The notes beneath the pieces are model-generated. The model made no database searches and was not told where the DNA came from. It saw only the letters and a program-made list of their open reading frames with translations. Below are positions 1 through 10,167 of a stretch of 64,000 nt of DNA, one piece after another. Origin of the DNA: Citrobacter amalonaticus. Lineage in GTDB: Bacteria > Pseudomonadota > Gammaproteobacteria > Enterobacterales > Enterobacteriaceae. Within the stretch, counting starts at the first letter, position 1. The number at the start of each line of letters is the position of its first letter. The translations under genes were made by a program, and so were the position numbers. The stretch lies in NCBI RefSeq assembly GCF_018252635.1, contig NZ_JAGTXM010000006.1:1-64000 (forward strand), written 5' to 3'.

Positions 1-63
1 AACGCCGTAGCGCCGATGGTAGTGTGGGGTCTCCCCATGCGAGAGTAGGGAACTGCCAGGCAT
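1..63 (+). rRNA. rrf: 5S ribosomal RNA, 3' part
   Basis: This is the 3' half of an enterobacterial 5S rRNA, recognisable from the conserved end ...GAGAGTAGGGAACTGCC followed by AGGCAT. The 5' half, about 57 nt of a 120-nt molecule, lies before the window. By position next to kgtP it corresponds to the 5S gene of the E. coli rrnG operon. A rho-independent terminator follows immediately. Confidence 0.97.
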
Positions 64-72
64 CAAACAGTG

Positions 73-104
73 AAAAAGCCCATCCTGACGGATGGGCTTT
101 TTTG
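73..104 (+). terminator. rRNA operon terminator
   Basis: Inverted repeat AAGCCCATCC / GGATGGGCTT with loop TGAC followed by a run of T. It lies about 10 nt after the 5S end and is a strong intrinsic terminator for the rrn operon. Confidence 0.9.
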
Positions 105-132
105 CGTCTGTAGTAAGCCTGTGACAGGTGCA

Positions 133-192
133 GATAAGCGCAGCGCCATCAGGCAGAACGCCGGATGGCGGCTTCGCCTTATCCGGCCTACA
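133..192. repeat. REP/BIME element
   Basis: Two oppositely oriented REP-like units: GATAAGCGCAGCGCCATC, then GCCGGATGGCGGC with a GCCTTATCCGGCC arm. They are typical intergenic palindromic repeats of enterics, placed between the rrn operon and kgtP. Confidence 0.85.
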
Positions 193-435
193 GTCAGAAC
201 GAGGCACCCTGATAACGTAAATGCAATAACGGATATGGCCGCCCAGGATCGTCGACCTCTGCACGCCCCGTCACTCTTAATCTCTGCACTTATTCCGAAA
301 TTCTTTCCCTGCTAATTAAAACCGCGATCGCTGTCACACAACAACACATAACAATTATATAACATTTCATTTACTAAAAAGACAGCAAACACAACCGACA
401 AGCACAATCGGATCTTTGGCAGGAGTACAATTTTA

Positions 436-1734
436 ATGACTGAAAGCAGTGTAACTGCGAACGGGTCACTGACTGATAGTGATACCCGCCGTCGCATATG
501 GGCAATTGTAGGCGCGTCATCCGGGAATCTGGTTGAATGGTTTGATTTCTATGTTTACTCGTTTTGCTCGCTCTATTTTGCACACATCTTCTTTCCCTCT
601 GGAAACGCGACAACGCAGCTACTGCAAACCGCAGGTGTTTTTGCGGCAGGGTTCTTAATGCGCCCTATTGGCGGTTGGCTATTTGGTCGTATCGCCGATA
701 AACATGGCCGTAAGAAATCCATGCTTTTGTCCGTGTGCATGATGTGTCTGGGATCGCTGGTGATCGCTTGCTTGCCGGGTTATGAAACGATAGGAACCTG
801 GGCACCGGCGCTGTTACTGCTGGCGCGTTTATTCCAGGGGTTATCCGTTGGCGGTGAGTATGGCACCAGCGCAACTTATATGAGTGAAGTTGCTGTTGAA
901 GGTCGTAAGGGGTTCTACGCCTCTTTCCAGTACGTCACGCTTATCGGTGGTCAATTGTTGGCACTGTTGGTTGTGGTTATCTTACAGCAGACCATGGAAG
1001 ATTCTGCACTCAGAGAGTGGGGATGGCGTATTCCTTTCGCATTAGGTGCGGTACTGGCGGTTGTGGCGCTCTGGTTACGTCGTCAACTGGATGAAACGTC
1101 AAAGCAGGAAACACGTGCGCTGAAGGAGGCGGGATCGCTGAAAGGGTTATGGCGTAACCGTAGAGCATTCATTATGGTGCTCGGGTTTACGGCGGCTGGA
1201 TCGCTGTGCTTCTATACCTTCACCACCTATATGCAAAAGTATCTGGTGAACACCGCAGGTATGCACGCCAATGTGGCCAGCGGCATCATGACGGCGGCGT
1301 TATTTGTCTATATGCTCATACAACCGCTGTTTGGCGCGTTGTCGGATAAAATTGGTCGACGTACCTCTATGTTGTGTTTTGGCGCACTGGCAACACTTTT
1401 TACTGTACCCATTTTGACCGCGCTTCAGAATGTAACTTCACCCTATGCAGCATTTGGTCTGGTGATGTGTGCGCTGCTGATCGTCAGTTTCTACACCTCG
1501 ATCAGCGGTATATTGAAAGCTGAAATGTTTCCGGCACAGGTTCGTGCATTAGGAGTGGGGCTTTCTTACGCCGTGGCGAATGCTCTGTTTGGTGGTTCTG
1601 CGGAATACGTGGCGTTGTCGCTGAAGTCTGTTGGTATGGAGACTTCGTTCTTCTGGTATGTCACCGTTATGTCGATTGTCGCATTTTTGGTCTCGTTGAC
1701 GCTGCATCGCAAAGGGAAAGGTCTGCGCCTCTAG
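436..1734 (+). CDS. kgtP: alpha-ketoglutarate/H+ symporter KgtP
   Basis: A 432-residue major facilitator family (metabolite:H+ symporter) protein of the inner membrane that imports 2-oxoglutarate with protons. It is near identical to E. coli KgtP and the same length. About 12 membrane segments are visible. The loop 2-3 signature [12 protein letters not shown] and the second-half copy [12 protein letters not shown] are both present. The start is set by AGGAG 10 nt upstream. It stands alone between the rrn operon and the convergent yfiM, overlapping yfiM's 3' end by 4 nt. Confidence 0.96.
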   Translation: MTESSVTANGSLTDSDTRRRIWAIVGASSGNLVEWFDFYVYSFCSLYFAHIFFPSGNATTQLLQTAGVFAAGFLMRPIGGWLFGRIADKHGRKKSMLLSVCMMCLGSLVIACLPGYETIGTWAPALLLLARLFQGLSVGGEYGTSATYMSEVAVEGRKGFYASFQYVTLIGGQLLALLVVVILQQTMEDSALREWGWRIPFALGAVLAVVALWLRRQLDETSKQETRALKEAGSLKGLWRNRRAFIMVLGFTAAGSLCFYTFTTYMQKYLVNTAGMHANVASGIMTAALFVYMLIQPLFGALSDKIGRRTSMLCFGALATLFTVPILTALQNVTSPYAAFGLVMCALLIVSFYTSISGILKAEMFPAQVRALGVGLSYAVANALFGGSAEYVALSLKSVGMETSFFWYVTVMSIVAFLVSLTLHRKGKGLRL

Positions 1735-2054
1735 CGATGCGCCATTTGCCAGAGGGTATAGCCGGTCGTTGCACCGGCGACATCCCAGGCAAAATCTTTC
1801 CAGCTCCAGCCACTCCCTGCGGGGCGACTATCCCAAAGCTCCTTTGCCGCCCCCAGGCTGACCGAGAACATAAACCCCACCATTGCACTACGATCGCGAC
1901 TCATTCCCTGATGTTGCGCGTACTCATTACCTGCGGCTGAGAGCATCGCGGAAGCAATAAAGTGCTGCGCTTTGTCCTGCCCACTCCAGCGGTCCTGCAC
2001 CATATGACTACAGCCTGACAGAATAAGGGTACTCAAAAGTAAAATAACGCGCAC
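1731..2054 (-). CDS. yfiM: YfiM family lipoprotein
   Basis: A 107-residue putative lipoprotein of unknown function. The N-terminus is a short signal with lipobox LSGC, giving Cys15 as the predicted lipidated residue. A conserved body follows ([29 protein letters not shown]) that matches E. coli YfiM. The start is GTG, with GGAGG 6 nt upstream at 2061-2065. It is read from upstream of pssA's terminator, so probably from its own or weak read-through transcription. Its end overlaps kgtP's stop by 4 nt. Confidence 0.88.
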   Translation of the reverse strand: MRVILLLSTLILSGCSHMVQDRWSGQDKAQHFIASAMLSAAGNEYAQHQGMSRDRSAMVGFMFSVSLGAAKELWDSRPAGSGWSWKDFAWDVAGATTGYTLWQMAHR

Positions 2055-2069
2055 CCGTGGCCTCCATAG

Positions 2070-2096
2070 AAAAAACCCCGTTCAGGACGGGGTTTC
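2070..2096 (-). terminator. pssA terminator
   Basis: Read on the minus strand, AACCCCGTCC / GGACGGGGTT-type arms (loop TGAA) are followed by a T run. It sits just after the pssA stop and before yfiM. Confidence 0.85.
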
Positions 2097-2100
2097 ACTT

Positions 2101-3456
2101 TTACAGAATACGGCTTATCAGCCTGTCGATTCGAATACGACGTAATCGACGGATCAGTTTGCGAACTTTTACCGGGTAATCGGCAATGCTCTGCAAGTCA
2201 CGATAGTGCTTAACGACCGTGGTATGCGTACGAATCAGCGCCAGCTCTTTCTCGCGCTGCGCAGCCAGCTCTTGCTTAGGATCGTGGATCAGAATCGCAT
2301 TTTCCAGATCCAGGCGCCAGGCACGCGGGTTGAGGTTATTGCCGGTCAGCAGCATCCACTTATCATCGATCCACATCCCTTTGAGATGGTAGGTATTGTC
2401 GTCATCTTTCCACAAGCGAACGACGAGTTGATCGGTATTGACGTAATACTGCAAACGGCTCAGGAAGCGACGCAGGTTAATCTCATAGAGATAGGGCAGT
2501 GCGCCGATGATCTTAAATGGTTCATTTTCCGGGATATAAAAGTCGTTGGCGGTTTTATCACCCACAATGATCTCAACCTTCTTCCCTTCGCGTAACAGTT
2601 GAATGATGTTACGGACAAGAATTGCTGGCAGGTTGAAATAGGGGGTGCAAATCGTGAGCTTATGCTCCGCACAGGGCATAAGATGGAAAATGGTTTTGTT
2701 TAGTAGGCTGGATTTCCCCAGACCGACCAATGGCGTCACGGACAACTGTTCATTATCGGCATCGCCCTGGAAGTGATAAGCTGCGTCACGAAGCTCCTGG
2801 CGGTATAAACGAATGTCGTTTTTAATCTCCGGGCTTTTCGGACGCTGGGTATTATCCAGACGATTCACGCCACGACCGTTCATCAGATTCTGGGTTACCC
2901 ACTCGAACATGATGTCAGCCATTCTGGCGTTGCGGATTAACTGGTAGCGGTCATAGCGATATTTATCGTGCTGATGCAGATAAACATCGTTCAGACTGGC
3001 GCCACTGTACAAGACGCTATCATCAATGATAAAGCCTTTAAAGTGCAGAACGCCGAGGGCTTCACGAGTATTGATCGGTACGCCATATACCGGAACATCG
3101 ACACCCGGATTTTCATGCGCCATTCGGCAATACCAGTCGGCATTGGTGTTAGATGCTGCTGCGCCAATACGTCCACGCTGCGCACGATGCCAGTCGACGA
3201 GGACCCGAACATCCAGATCAGGACGCTGCCGTTTCGCCTCGTAAAGCGCGCTAAGAATGCCTTTGCCACCATCATCCTGTTCCAGGTACAGGGCAATAAT
3301 GCAAATGCGCTGCTTCGCGCTGGCGATCTTTTCCAGCAGGGTCTCCCTGAACCTGGCGGGAGCATAAAAGAAATCGACATCATCAACTGATTGAGAAATC
3401 TTAGGTAGTTGGGCAAGGTGTTGTTGATGTTTATTACGCTTAAATTTTGACAACAT
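2101..3456 (-). CDS. pssA: CDP-diacylglycerol--serine O-phosphatidyltransferase
   Basis: Phosphatidylserine synthase makes phosphatidylserine from CDP-diacylglycerol and L-serine, the first step towards phosphatidylethanolamine. It is the phospholipase D-superfamily (HKD) type, soluble or ribosome- and membrane-associated. Both HKD motifs are visible: HFKGFIIDDSVLYSGAS near residue 138 and HLKGMWIDDKWMLLTGNN near residue 357. The C-terminus is very basic (KVRKLIRRLRRIRIDR). Starting at the second of two adjacent ATG codons gives 451 residues, the length of the E. coli enzyme; ATG at 3459 is the alternative. Confidence 0.96.
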   Translation of the reverse strand: MLSKFKRNKHQQHLAQLPKISQSVDDVDFFYAPARFRETLLEKIASAKQRICIIALYLEQDDGGKGILSALYEAKRQRPDLDVRVLVDWHRAQRGRIGAAASNTNADWYCRMAHENPGVDVPVYGVPINTREALGVLHFKGFIIDDSVLYSGASLNDVYLHQHDKYRYDRYQLIRNARMADIMFEWVTQNLMNGRGVNRLDNTQRPKSPEIKNDIRLYRQELRDAAYHFQGDADNEQLSVTPLVGLGKSSLLNKTIFHLMPCAEHKLTICTPYFNLPAILVRNIIQLLREGKKVEIIVGDKTANDFYIPENEPFKIIGALPYLYEINLRRFLSRLQYYVNTDQLVVRLWKDDDNTYHLKGMWIDDKWMLLTGNNLNPRAWRLDLENAILIHDPKQELAAQREKELALIRTHTTVVKHYRDLQSIADYPVKVRKLIRRLRRIRIDRLISRIL

Positions 3457-3569
3457 CACAGTGCATTTCTTCTCTGTTCATTGAAGGGTCCTCTGTGCTA
3501 TGCAGACGACATAAGCGGGCAATGATAACACCGTCCCCGTTAAAGTGGTCAACATTTCCAGTACCTTAC

Positions 3570-6230
3570 TCACGATTCCTCGGGCGGAGCCAGATCCAAC
3601 GACAGCCCGACGATTCCCTCTTCGAGCTGGATATCCACGCTAAACCCAAGCTTACGCGCCAGCGCGACCATGCCACGATTATTTGGCATCGTAATACCAT
3701 TCAGCCTTCTCAGTCCGTGATCTCGTGTATAGGTAATCAATTTTTCCAGCAATCGACGACCCAACCCTAACCCTTTGAGATCGGAACGAACCAGTACGGC
3801 AAATTCAGCATCAATATTATCCGGATCGGAGATCGCTCGCGTCACCCCCAGGATCTCCTCCGTTCGTTCAACGCGCCTCACTGCAACAAACGCCATTTCC
3901 CGATCGTAGTCGATCTGCGTCATGTTGGCTAAATCCTCATGAGTAAATTCATTGATCTCGCTGAAATAGCGGTAATAAAGATCTTCCTTGGTGACCCGGG
4001 AAATAAACTGCTGAAGCTGGGGTTCATCTTCTGGCAGGATAGGACGGAACAGACATTGCTCGCCATTTTTCATCTCCACCCACTCTTCCAGTTGATGCGG
4101 ATAGGGGCGAACGGCAAGACGGCTTTCGTTGTCGCCCTCGAATGGGGCGATATCCAGCGTGACATCCAGCGCGGTGAATTCACCAGCGGAGGCCAGCAGC
4201 GGGTGAATATCCAGACGCTGAATCTCCGGACAGTCGACAATCAGGTTTGAGACCTGAACCAACAGCTGGCTTAATCCCGCGACATCCAGCGGGCGCAACG
4301 CACTGCGGCCGCGGATCTTTTTATTCTTGATCGCCTGAATCACTAAATAGCGCGCCAGGTTCATGTTCAACGGAGGTAACGCCACCACGGCCTGCTCTTC
4401 AGGTCGCCACTCCACGCCACCTTCACCCAACATGATCAATGGGCCAAATACAGGATCGTGCTCAACCACCACGCGCAGCTCCTGCGCCCCTGCACGGTTC
4501 GCCATACTCTGCACCAGCAGACCATGGATCCGCGCCTGCGGCCAGGCCATTTTCACGCGATCGATAATGGCATTGGCCGCCTGCTGAACTTCATTTGCCG
4601 TGCGCAGGTATAGCATTACGCCCTGAACTTCAGACTTGTGCGGGATGTCCGGCGAACGCAGTTTTAGCGCAACCGGGTAGCCAATCTGTTCAGCAATATG
4701 GACGGCTTCGATGCTGTCGCCGGCAATCCAGGTCGGGAGCGTATGCAAGCCATAAGCCTGCAGGATCGGCTGCACCTCATGGGTATCGAGTGAGGTTGCT
4801 CCCTCGGCAATTGCTTGCTGAAGCAGGTCGTGGGCCTGGGTCGTGTTTGAGGTCAGATTGCTGGGTAGGGCCGGCGTTTCACGCAGTTGTTTCTGGTTGC
4901 GCCGGTACTCGACCATATGCATAAACGCGGTGATCGTCCCTTCCGGGGTGCGATAGGTAGGGAGCCCGGCTTCACTGAACAGTCTGCGGGCTTCCTGAGA
5001 GGAAAACTCGCCACACCAGTTGGTCAACAGTGAGACAAATTTGCCACGAGAATGGTGCTTAACGGTATCAATCAGTGCCTGAGCACACTCGGTGGCGGGG
5101 GCGGCGGCGCTGGGAGAATGGATCACCATCAGCGCGTCAAAATCCTGACTGGCGAGCAGAATATCCAGCGTTCGGGTGTAATGCTCAATGCTGGCATCGT
5201 CACGCAGATCCAGCGGGTTGGCGATCTCAACATGGGCAGGTAGCGCATCGCGCAACGTCTGGCAGGTCTCTTCACTTAGCATGGCCAGTTTGCCATTGCG
5301 GGACCAGAGTTGATCAAGCGCCAGCGCCGCAGGCGCGGCACCGTTACTGATGATCATCAGCCTGTCACCGCGCAGAGGGCGCATATGGCTGAGCGTTTCC
5401 ACAGCGGAAAAGAGCTCATGGGTATCTTTTACGCGCAGCAAACCGGCACGCTGGATGGCGGCATCCCAGGCAGGGTCCATTCCGGCGCTGGTATGCAATA
5501 GCCGCTGTGCCGCCGGGCTACGACCGCTCTTAATCACCAGGATTGGCTTATTACGAGCGGCGCTACGGGCGGCGGATACAAAGCGGCGGGCGTCGCTGAG
5601 ATGTTCGAGATAGAGCAAAATGGCGCTGGTTTTGCTGTCACGTGCCAGATAATCCAGGAGCTCATCAACATCAATATCCAGGCTGTCTCCAAGCGCAATA
5701 AAGTAGGAGAACCCCATTTCCCGCTGCTGCGCCCAGTCGAGGATAGTGTTGGAAACAGCGGCGGACTGAGAAATAAATGCCAGCTTGCCGCGTTTAATCG
5801 GAACCGGTGAGAAGCTGGCATTCAGCCCCTGCCAGGGGGCCAGCAGACCAAGACTGTTAGGGCCAAGCAGACGCATGTTGTAGCGTTGCGCACAGGCCAG
5901 CAATTCTGCATGTTGTGCGCCAGGGGCCGAGAGAATAATGCAGGTTTTACAGCCTTTCTCGCCGAGCGCTTCCAGCAAGGCCAGATTGCGGCGGGCATTA
6001 GTACACAACACGGCAAGGTCGGGGGTGAAGGGCAGACTGGCGACATCGGGCCAGGCCAGGACGCCCAACACGGCTTTCCAGGCCGGTGTTACCGGCAAAA
6101 CGGGACCGTTAAATCCTCCCGCCAGCAGGTTGCGCATCATCAGATATCCCGCCCGATTGGGCTTCATCGATGCTCCAATTACCGCGATCGATTTTGGTCG
6201 CAGAAGCGCTTCCAGTCCTCGCTGGCTCAT
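3570..6230 (-). CDS. patZ: protein lysine acetyltransferase PatZ (YfiQ)
   Basis: An 886-residue GCN5-related lysine acetyltransferase that acetylates acetyl-CoA synthetase and other proteins from acetyl-CoA (Pat/YfiQ/Pka family). An N-terminal CoA-binding Rossmann domain comes first (SIAVIGAS...), followed by the NDP-forming acyl-CoA synthetase-like region and an ATP-grasp segment. A GNAT domain ends the protein, with the acetyl-CoA loop RSDLKGLGLGRRLL near residue 830. The length matches E. coli (886). It lies 36 nt downstream of tapT on the same strand and may be co-transcribed with it. Confidence 0.96.
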   Translation of the reverse strand: MSQRGLEALLRPKSIAVIGASMKPNRAGYLMMRNLLAGGFNGPVLPVTPAWKAVLGVLAWPDVASLPFTPDLAVLCTNARRNLALLEALGEKGCKTCIILSAPGAQHAELLACAQRYNMRLLGPNSLGLLAPWQGLNASFSPVPIKRGKLAFISQSAAVSNTILDWAQQREMGFSYFIALGDSLDIDVDELLDYLARDSKTSAILLYLEHLSDARRFVSAARSAARNKPILVIKSGRSPAAQRLLHTSAGMDPAWDAAIQRAGLLRVKDTHELFSAVETLSHMRPLRGDRLMIISNGAAPAALALDQLWSRNGKLAMLSEETCQTLRDALPAHVEIANPLDLRDDASIEHYTRTLDILLASQDFDALMVIHSPSAAAPATECAQALIDTVKHHSRGKFVSLLTNWCGEFSSQEARRLFSEAGLPTYRTPEGTITAFMHMVEYRRNQKQLRETPALPSNLTSNTTQAHDLLQQAIAEGATSLDTHEVQPILQAYGLHTLPTWIAGDSIEAVHIAEQIGYPVALKLRSPDIPHKSEVQGVMLYLRTANEVQQAANAIIDRVKMAWPQARIHGLLVQSMANRAGAQELRVVVEHDPVFGPLIMLGEGGVEWRPEEQAVVALPPLNMNLARYLVIQAIKNKKIRGRSALRPLDVAGLSQLLVQVSNLIVDCPEIQRLDIHPLLASAGEFTALDVTLDIAPFEGDNESRLAVRPYPHQLEEWVEMKNGEQCLFRPILPEDEPQLQQFISRVTKEDLYYRYFSEINEFTHEDLANMTQIDYDREMAFVAVRRVERTEEILGVTRAISDPDNIDAEFAVLVRSDLKGLGLGRRLLEKLITYTRDHGLRRLNGITMPNNRGMVALARKLGFSVDIQLEEGIVGLSLDLAPPEES

Positions 6231-6265
6231 ACCGGTTTCCCTTACACAGAAGTGACCGAATGATT

Positions 6266-6964
6266 CTAAACGCTTTCTGCGGATTCTGCTGTGATGCTTC
6301 CCTGATGTTGGGTTTTTCCTGCAAGGTAGCGCGTTTTAAAGCGGGTAAAGTGCTCGCCGAGGCTGCTTGCCGCACGGGTATCACCGGCCAGATCCAGCAG
6401 CGCAATGGCGACTTCTGCCGTGCAATATTGTCCTTCGGCATGGACCTCGCGCAGGTGATAGGCCGACAGACGCGACAGATCGACTGAGATCACAGGGAGA
6501 GCGTCAAGATACGGGCTTTTGCGGAACATCTTACGCGCTTCCGGCCAGGTGCCGTCGAGCATAATAAACAGCGGAGGCTTCCCTGCCGGTGGGGCGAAAA
6601 TCACCTCACGTTCGTCGCCGGCATACGATGCGGGAAACACCACCATCGGTTGATAATCCGGGTTTTTCACCAGATCCAGCAACGCCTGCGGCGGTTCTGT
6701 CCGTGACCACTGAAACGCAGTGGTGTCCGGTAGGATATCGGCGATAAGACGTCCGGTATTGCTCGGTTTCATCGGTTCAGTATCAAACATCACCAGGCAA
6801 AAACGGCTCGTTGCCTGAGAAGGCGACAGCGTCGCGCACAGACAAAGTTTTAGTGGCAGCAAGCAGCGCTGGCAACGACGAACGCGATTGCCTCGGGCGA
6901 GAAAAGGGCGGGTGGCGCGCGCCAGACGTTCAGCGCGAAGCTTGAGAACAGCGTTTTCAGTCAT
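6266..6964 (-). CDS. tapT: tRNA-uridine aminocarboxypropyltransferase TapT (YfiP)
   Basis: A 232-residue DTW-domain enzyme that transfers the 3-amino-3-carboxypropyl group of S-adenosylmethionine to uridine-47 in tRNAs (acp3U). The family signature LDGTWPEARKM is present near residue 144. A Cys cluster (CQRCLLPLKLCLC) near the N-terminus probably binds a metal. The start MTENAVLKL matches E. coli YfiP; the frame is open upstream but has no better start. Confidence 0.93.
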   Translation of the reverse strand: MTENAVLKLRAERLARATRPFLARGNRVRRCQRCLLPLKLCLCATLSPSQATSRFCLVMFDTEPMKPSNTGRLIADILPDTTAFQWSRTEPPQALLDLVKNPDYQPMVVFPASYAGDEREVIFAPPAGKPPLFIMLDGTWPEARKMFRKSPYLDALPVISVDLSRLSAYHLREVHAEGQYCTAEVAIALLDLAGDTRAASSLGEHFTRFKTRYLAGKTQHQGSITAESAESV

Positions 6965-7032
6965 AGGGAATGCATTGAAAAACGCTATTGTCGCAGAGGT
7001 GAAAACGGGGCACAAGATGTGCCCCGTAGCGT

Positions 7033-7452
7033 TTACAGCGATTCGTTCAGCCAACTGTCAAAGGGTGCCTTGGGGACCGCGCCATTCAGCATGTCGACAA
7101 CCTGACCCTTTTTGAAGATCATAATGGTGGGAATACTGCGGATACCAAAGCGTGCGCTGAGCTCACGTTCCGCCTCCGTGTTGACTTTCACAAAGCGGAC
7201 TTTGCCGCTGCGTTCTTCGGCAACATCTTCAAAGATGGGCGCGAAGTTACGGCACGGACCGCACCACGGTGCCCAGAAATCGATCACCACCGGCAGATCG
7301 TCTTTGAGCAGTTTATCCAGTGTTTCACCGGTCGCATTGATCACCTCCCCGTCGAACAGGTCGTGACCACAGCGTCCGCATTTTGCCGCATCCTCAACCC
7401 GATCGTCGGGAATGCGGTTGATGGCCTGGCAGCTGGTACAAACGGTATTCAT
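7033..7452 (-). CDS. trxC: thioredoxin 2
   Basis: A 139-residue cytosolic thioredoxin, a disulfide reductase induced under oxidative stress. The N-terminal zinc-binding CxxC pairs (CTSC at 5-8, CGRC near 25-28) are characteristic of TrxC. The active site is WCGPC in [13 protein letters not shown]. Start MNTVC gives the standard E. coli length; 32 more in-frame codons upstream are not family-like. The gene diverges from yfiF. In E. coli trxC is an OxyR target. Confidence 0.97.
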   Translation of the reverse strand: MNTVCTSCQAINRIPDDRVEDAAKCGRCGHDLFDGEVINATGETLDKLLKDDLPVVIDFWAPWCGPCRNFAPIFEDVAEERSGKVRFVKVNTEAERELSARFGIRSIPTIMIFKKGQVVDMLNGAVPKAPFDSWLNESL

Positions 7453-7507
7453 AACTAACCTCTGGATGCGTCGGGGTATTGAACGGCAGTGACGCCGATA
7501 TGTTTCT

Positions 7508-7522
7508 AATATGTTACATATT
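7508..7522. promoter_or_regulatory. trxC upstream palindrome, possible OxyR region
   Basis: AATATGT-T-ACATATT is a perfect 7-bp inverted repeat with a one-base centre, 56 bp upstream of the trxC start, flanked by GATA- and ATCGAT-like bases. OxyR controls trxC in E. coli, so a binding site is expected here. The match to the four-part ATAG...CTAT OxyR pattern is only partial. Confidence 0.35.
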
Positions 7523-7658
7523 ATCGATGAGACTGTTTTAAACGACAATCTGTTTTATTCAATGAGTACAATAGTCATAAGCTTTTAAATGAAATAATGG
7601 CTAACCTGGTGCACATCGGGTAATCTGCGCGCTTCGCGCAGCGCTGGTGGAGAAAAGC

Positions 7659-8696
7659 ATGAACGATGAATTGAAAAACAAAAGCGGCAAGGTCAAAGTG
7701 ATGTATGTCCGCAGTGATGATGATTCTGATAAACGTACCCATAACCCGCGTACCGGGAAAGGTGGCGGGCGTCCAGGAAAATCTCGTGCTGACGGTGGCC
7801 GTCGCCCCGCCCGCGATGAAAGACCCTCTCAGAACCGCGATCGCAAGCGTGAAGACTCACCGTGGCGGACCGTGTCCCGTGCCCCGGGTGATGAGACGCC
7901 TGAAAAAGCCGATCACGGTGGTATCAGCGGTAAAAGCTTTATCGATCCTGAAGTCTTGCGTCGTCAACGTGCGGAAGAGACCCGCGTTTACGGTGAAAAT
8001 GCCTGTCAGGCCCTGTTCCAGAGTCGCCCGGAAGCGATTGTCCGCGCCTGGTTCATTCAAAGCGTCACGCCACGCTTCAAAGAAGCATTACGCTGGATGG
8101 CGGCAAATCGTAAAGCGTACCATGTCGTTGATGAAGCGGAACTGACGAAAGCCTCAGGGACCGAGCATCACGGCGGCGTTTGCTTCCTGATTAAGAAACG
8201 TAATGGTACGACGGTTAAACAGTGGGTAAGCCAGGCGGGCGCGCAGGACTGTGTGTTAGCGCTGGAGGATATTTCGAACCCGCACAACCTTGGCGGCATG
8301 ATGCGTAGCTGCGCGCACTTCGGTGTGAAAGGTGTGGTGGTACAGGACGCGGCGCTGCTGGAGTCCGGTGCGGCGATTCGTACCGCAGAAGGCGGTGCCG
8401 AACATGTTCAACCGATTACTGGCGACAGCATCGTTGATGTGCTGGATGATTTCCGTCAGTCGGGCTACACCGTGGTGACAACCTCCAGTGAGCACGGTAA
8501 GCCGCTGTTTAAAACTGAACTGCCAGAGAAAATCGTCATGGTGTTAGGTCAGGACGTTGACGGTTTGCCGGATGCGGCGCGCGATGCCAGCGATCTGTGC
8601 GTGAAAATCGACGGTACAGGTCTTGTTGAAAGCCTGAACGTCTCGGTGGCAGCCGGTGTGTTGCTTGCCGAATGGTGGCGTCAGAACAAAGCCTGA
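7659..8696 (+). CDS. yfiF: putative TrmH/SpoU family RNA methyltransferase YfiF
   Basis: A 345-residue protein matching E. coli YfiF. The first ~90 residues are basic and low-complexity (rich in R, G, D, K), a likely RNA-binding tail. A SpoU substrate-binding domain follows ([18 protein letters not shown]). The last part is a SPOUT methyltransferase domain with the signatures [16 protein letters not shown] and [12 protein letters not shown]. The RNA target is not established. ATG at 7659 has GGAG at 7649-7652; an in-frame GTG at 7647 overlaps that ribosome-binding site and is unlikely. Confidence 0.9.
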   Translation: MNDELKNKSGKVKVMYVRSDDDSDKRTHNPRTGKGGGRPGKSRADGGRRPARDERPSQNRDRKREDSPWRTVSRAPGDETPEKADHGGISGKSFIDPEVLRRQRAEETRVYGENACQALFQSRPEAIVRAWFIQSVTPRFKEALRWMAANRKAYHVVDEAELTKASGTEHHGGVCFLIKKRNGTTVKQWVSQAGAQDCVLALEDISNPHNLGGMMRSCAHFGVKGVVVQDAALLESGAAIRTAEGGAEHVQPITGDSIVDVLDDFRQSGYTVVTTSSEHGKPLFKTELPEKIVMVLGQDVDGLPDAARDASDLCVKIDGTGLVESLNVSVAAGVLLAEWWRQNKA

Positions 8697-8700
8697 CGGA

Positions 8701-8731
8701 AAAATGCCAGCGAATCGCTGGCATTTTTTTA
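8701..8731. terminator. bidirectional terminator between yfiF and ung
   Basis: AAAAATGCCAGCGA / TCGCTGGCATTTTT forms a near-perfect hairpin flanked by A and T runs. It can end transcription of both convergent genes. Confidence 0.9.
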
Positions 8732-9418
8732 TTCGCTCTCGGCCGGTAAAACGGGCATCCAGTCAATCGGCTTCTCGCCGCGCTGTTCCAGCCACTGATT
8801 TGCCAACACAAAATGGTTACAGCCAAAGAACCCACGATGCGCCGAGAGTGGAGAGGGATGAGGTGCTTTCAGAACATGATGACGTTTCTGATCAATGATC
8901 GCGCCTTTCTTCTGCGCATGAGAGCCCCATAGCAGGAAAACCACCCCTTCACGATGCTGGTTGATCAGGCCAATCACTTTATCGGTGAACGTTTCCCATC
9001 CCAGACTGGCATGAGAGTGTGCCTGACCTGCCCGCACGGTTAATACTGTATTAAGCAGCAGAACGCCCTGATGCGCCCAGCTTTCAAGATAACCGTGGGC
9101 AGGACGAGTGAAACCGGGGATCGACCCTTCCAGTTCCTTATACATGTTCAGCAGCGAAGGAGGTATCGCAATACCGGGGCGAACAGAAAATGCCAGACCA
9201 TGCGCCTGGCCGGGACCGTGGTAGGGATCCTGTCCAAGGATCACGACCTTGACATCACCCAGCTCAGTGAAGCGAAACGCATTGAACACATCTTTTTGCG
9301 GCGGATAAACTGTGATCCCCGACTGACGCTCTCCGGCGACGGTATGCAGCGTATTGATAAAGTAGGGCTGCTGTTTCTCTTCAGCCAGCACATCGTGCCA
9401 GGTTAATTCAGTGGCCAT
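8729..9418 (-). CDS. ung: uracil-DNA glycosylase
   Basis: A 229-residue family 1 uracil-DNA glycosylase that removes uracil from DNA at the start of base excision repair. The water-activating loop [13 protein letters not shown] contains the catalytic Asp64. The DNA-intercalation loop [10 protein letters not shown] near residue 187 holds the catalytic His. Start MATELTW has GGAG 6 nt upstream; eight extra in-frame codons precede it but are not part of the family. Confidence 0.97.
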   Translation of the reverse strand: MATELTWHDVLAEEKQQPYFINTLHTVAGERQSGITVYPPQKDVFNAFRFTELGDVKVVILGQDPYHGPGQAHGLAFSVRPGIAIPPSLLNMYKELEGSIPGFTRPAHGYLESWAHQGVLLLNTVLTVRAGQAHSHASLGWETFTDKVIGLINQHREGVVFLLWGSHAQKKGAIIDQKRHHVLKAPHPSPLSAHRGFFGCNHFVLANQWLEQRGEKPIDWMPVLPAESE

Positions 9419-9613
9419 CTCGCTCTCCTGCGAATTACTCAATCGTCATAGCTTAACTGCTTCTTTCGATGGCGCAAAATTCTCTCCGCGATGATAAGCG
9501 CTATGCACTTAATAAAGTTGAAAATTTGTGTAAAAAGTTTATGTCTGCACATAGCGTAAGTTGATGTAAAACAATAAAATCATCTCAATCACTTACTTGG
9601 TTTGTGGATTTTA

Positions 9614-9662
9614 TTGATTTAAATCAATGAATAGAGGGTGTCAGGGGGGTATATATACACTC
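9614..9662 (+). promoter_or_regulatory. FNR-dependent grcA promoter
   Basis: TTGAT-TTAA-ATCAA at 9614-9627 is a perfect FNR box. A TATATA -10 lies at 9650-9655, which places the start near 9662, about 41.5 bp from the centre of the box. That is class II activator geometry, predicting strong anaerobic induction. E. coli yfiD/grcA is activated by FNR. The remaining ung-grcA spacer (9419-9613) is AT-rich and presumably holds the ung promoter. Confidence 0.85.
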
Positions 9663-9736
9663 AAGCAACAATGGTTTTACCAATTGGCCGCGAGCCGGCC
9701 AACCCTAATCAAATACTTTGCCGGGGAGGCATCACA

Positions 9737-10120
9737 ATGATTACAGGTATCCAGATTACTAAAGCCGCTAATGACGATCTGCTGAATTCCTTCTGGCTGC
9801 TGGACAGCGAAAAAGGCGAAGCGCGTTGCATCGCGGCTAAAGCCGGTTTTGCCGAAGATGAAGTGGTAGCGGTTAGCAAACTGGGTGAAATTGAGTACCG
9901 CGAAATTCCGATGGAAGTAAAACCGGAAGTTCGTGTGGAAGGTGGTCAGCACCTGAACGTTAACGTTCTGCGTCGTGAAACGCTGGAAGATGCGGTTAAG
10001 CATCCGGAAAAATACCCGCAGCTGACTATCCGTGTATCTGGCTATGCCGTGCGCTTTAACTCACTGACGCCGGAGCAGCAGCGCGACGTTATCGCACGTA
10101 CCTTTACTGAAAGCCTGTAA
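9737..10120 (+). CDS. grcA: autonomous glycyl radical cofactor GrcA
   Basis: A 127-residue stand-alone glycyl-radical domain that replaces the damaged C-terminus of pyruvate formate-lyase after oxygen exposure. The radical glycine sits in RVSGYAVRF near residue 102. The C-terminus ([19 protein letters not shown]) mirrors the PflB end. The ATG is set by GGAGG at 9725-9729. An FNR box and a strong terminator flank this single-gene unit. Confidence 0.96.
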   Translation: MITGIQITKAANDDLLNSFWLLDSEKGEARCIAAKAGFAEDEVVAVSKLGEIEYREIPMEVKPEVRVEGGQHLNVNVLRRETLEDAVKHPEKYPQLTIRVSGYAVRFNSLTPEQQRDVIARTFTESL

Positions 10121-10136
10121 GGCTTAACGTTTAAAT

Positions 10137-10167
10137 AAAAACGCCGGGAAATCCCGGCGTTTTTTTA
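10137..10167. terminator. terminator between grcA and srmB
   Basis: AAAAACGCCGGG / CCCGGCGTTTTT hairpin with loop AAAT, A- and T-flanked, serving both convergent genes. Confidence 0.9.

Larger units (their letters stand above)
64..435. other. rrn-kgtP intergenic region
   Basis: This 372-base gap holds the rrn terminator and a REP cluster, then about 240 bases of increasingly AT-rich DNA leading into kgtP. An AGGAG ribosome-binding site lies at 421-425. I see no convincing small gene. The kgtP promoter is presumably in the A/T-rich part (about 330-400) but I cannot assign boxes with confidence. Confidence 0.6.
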
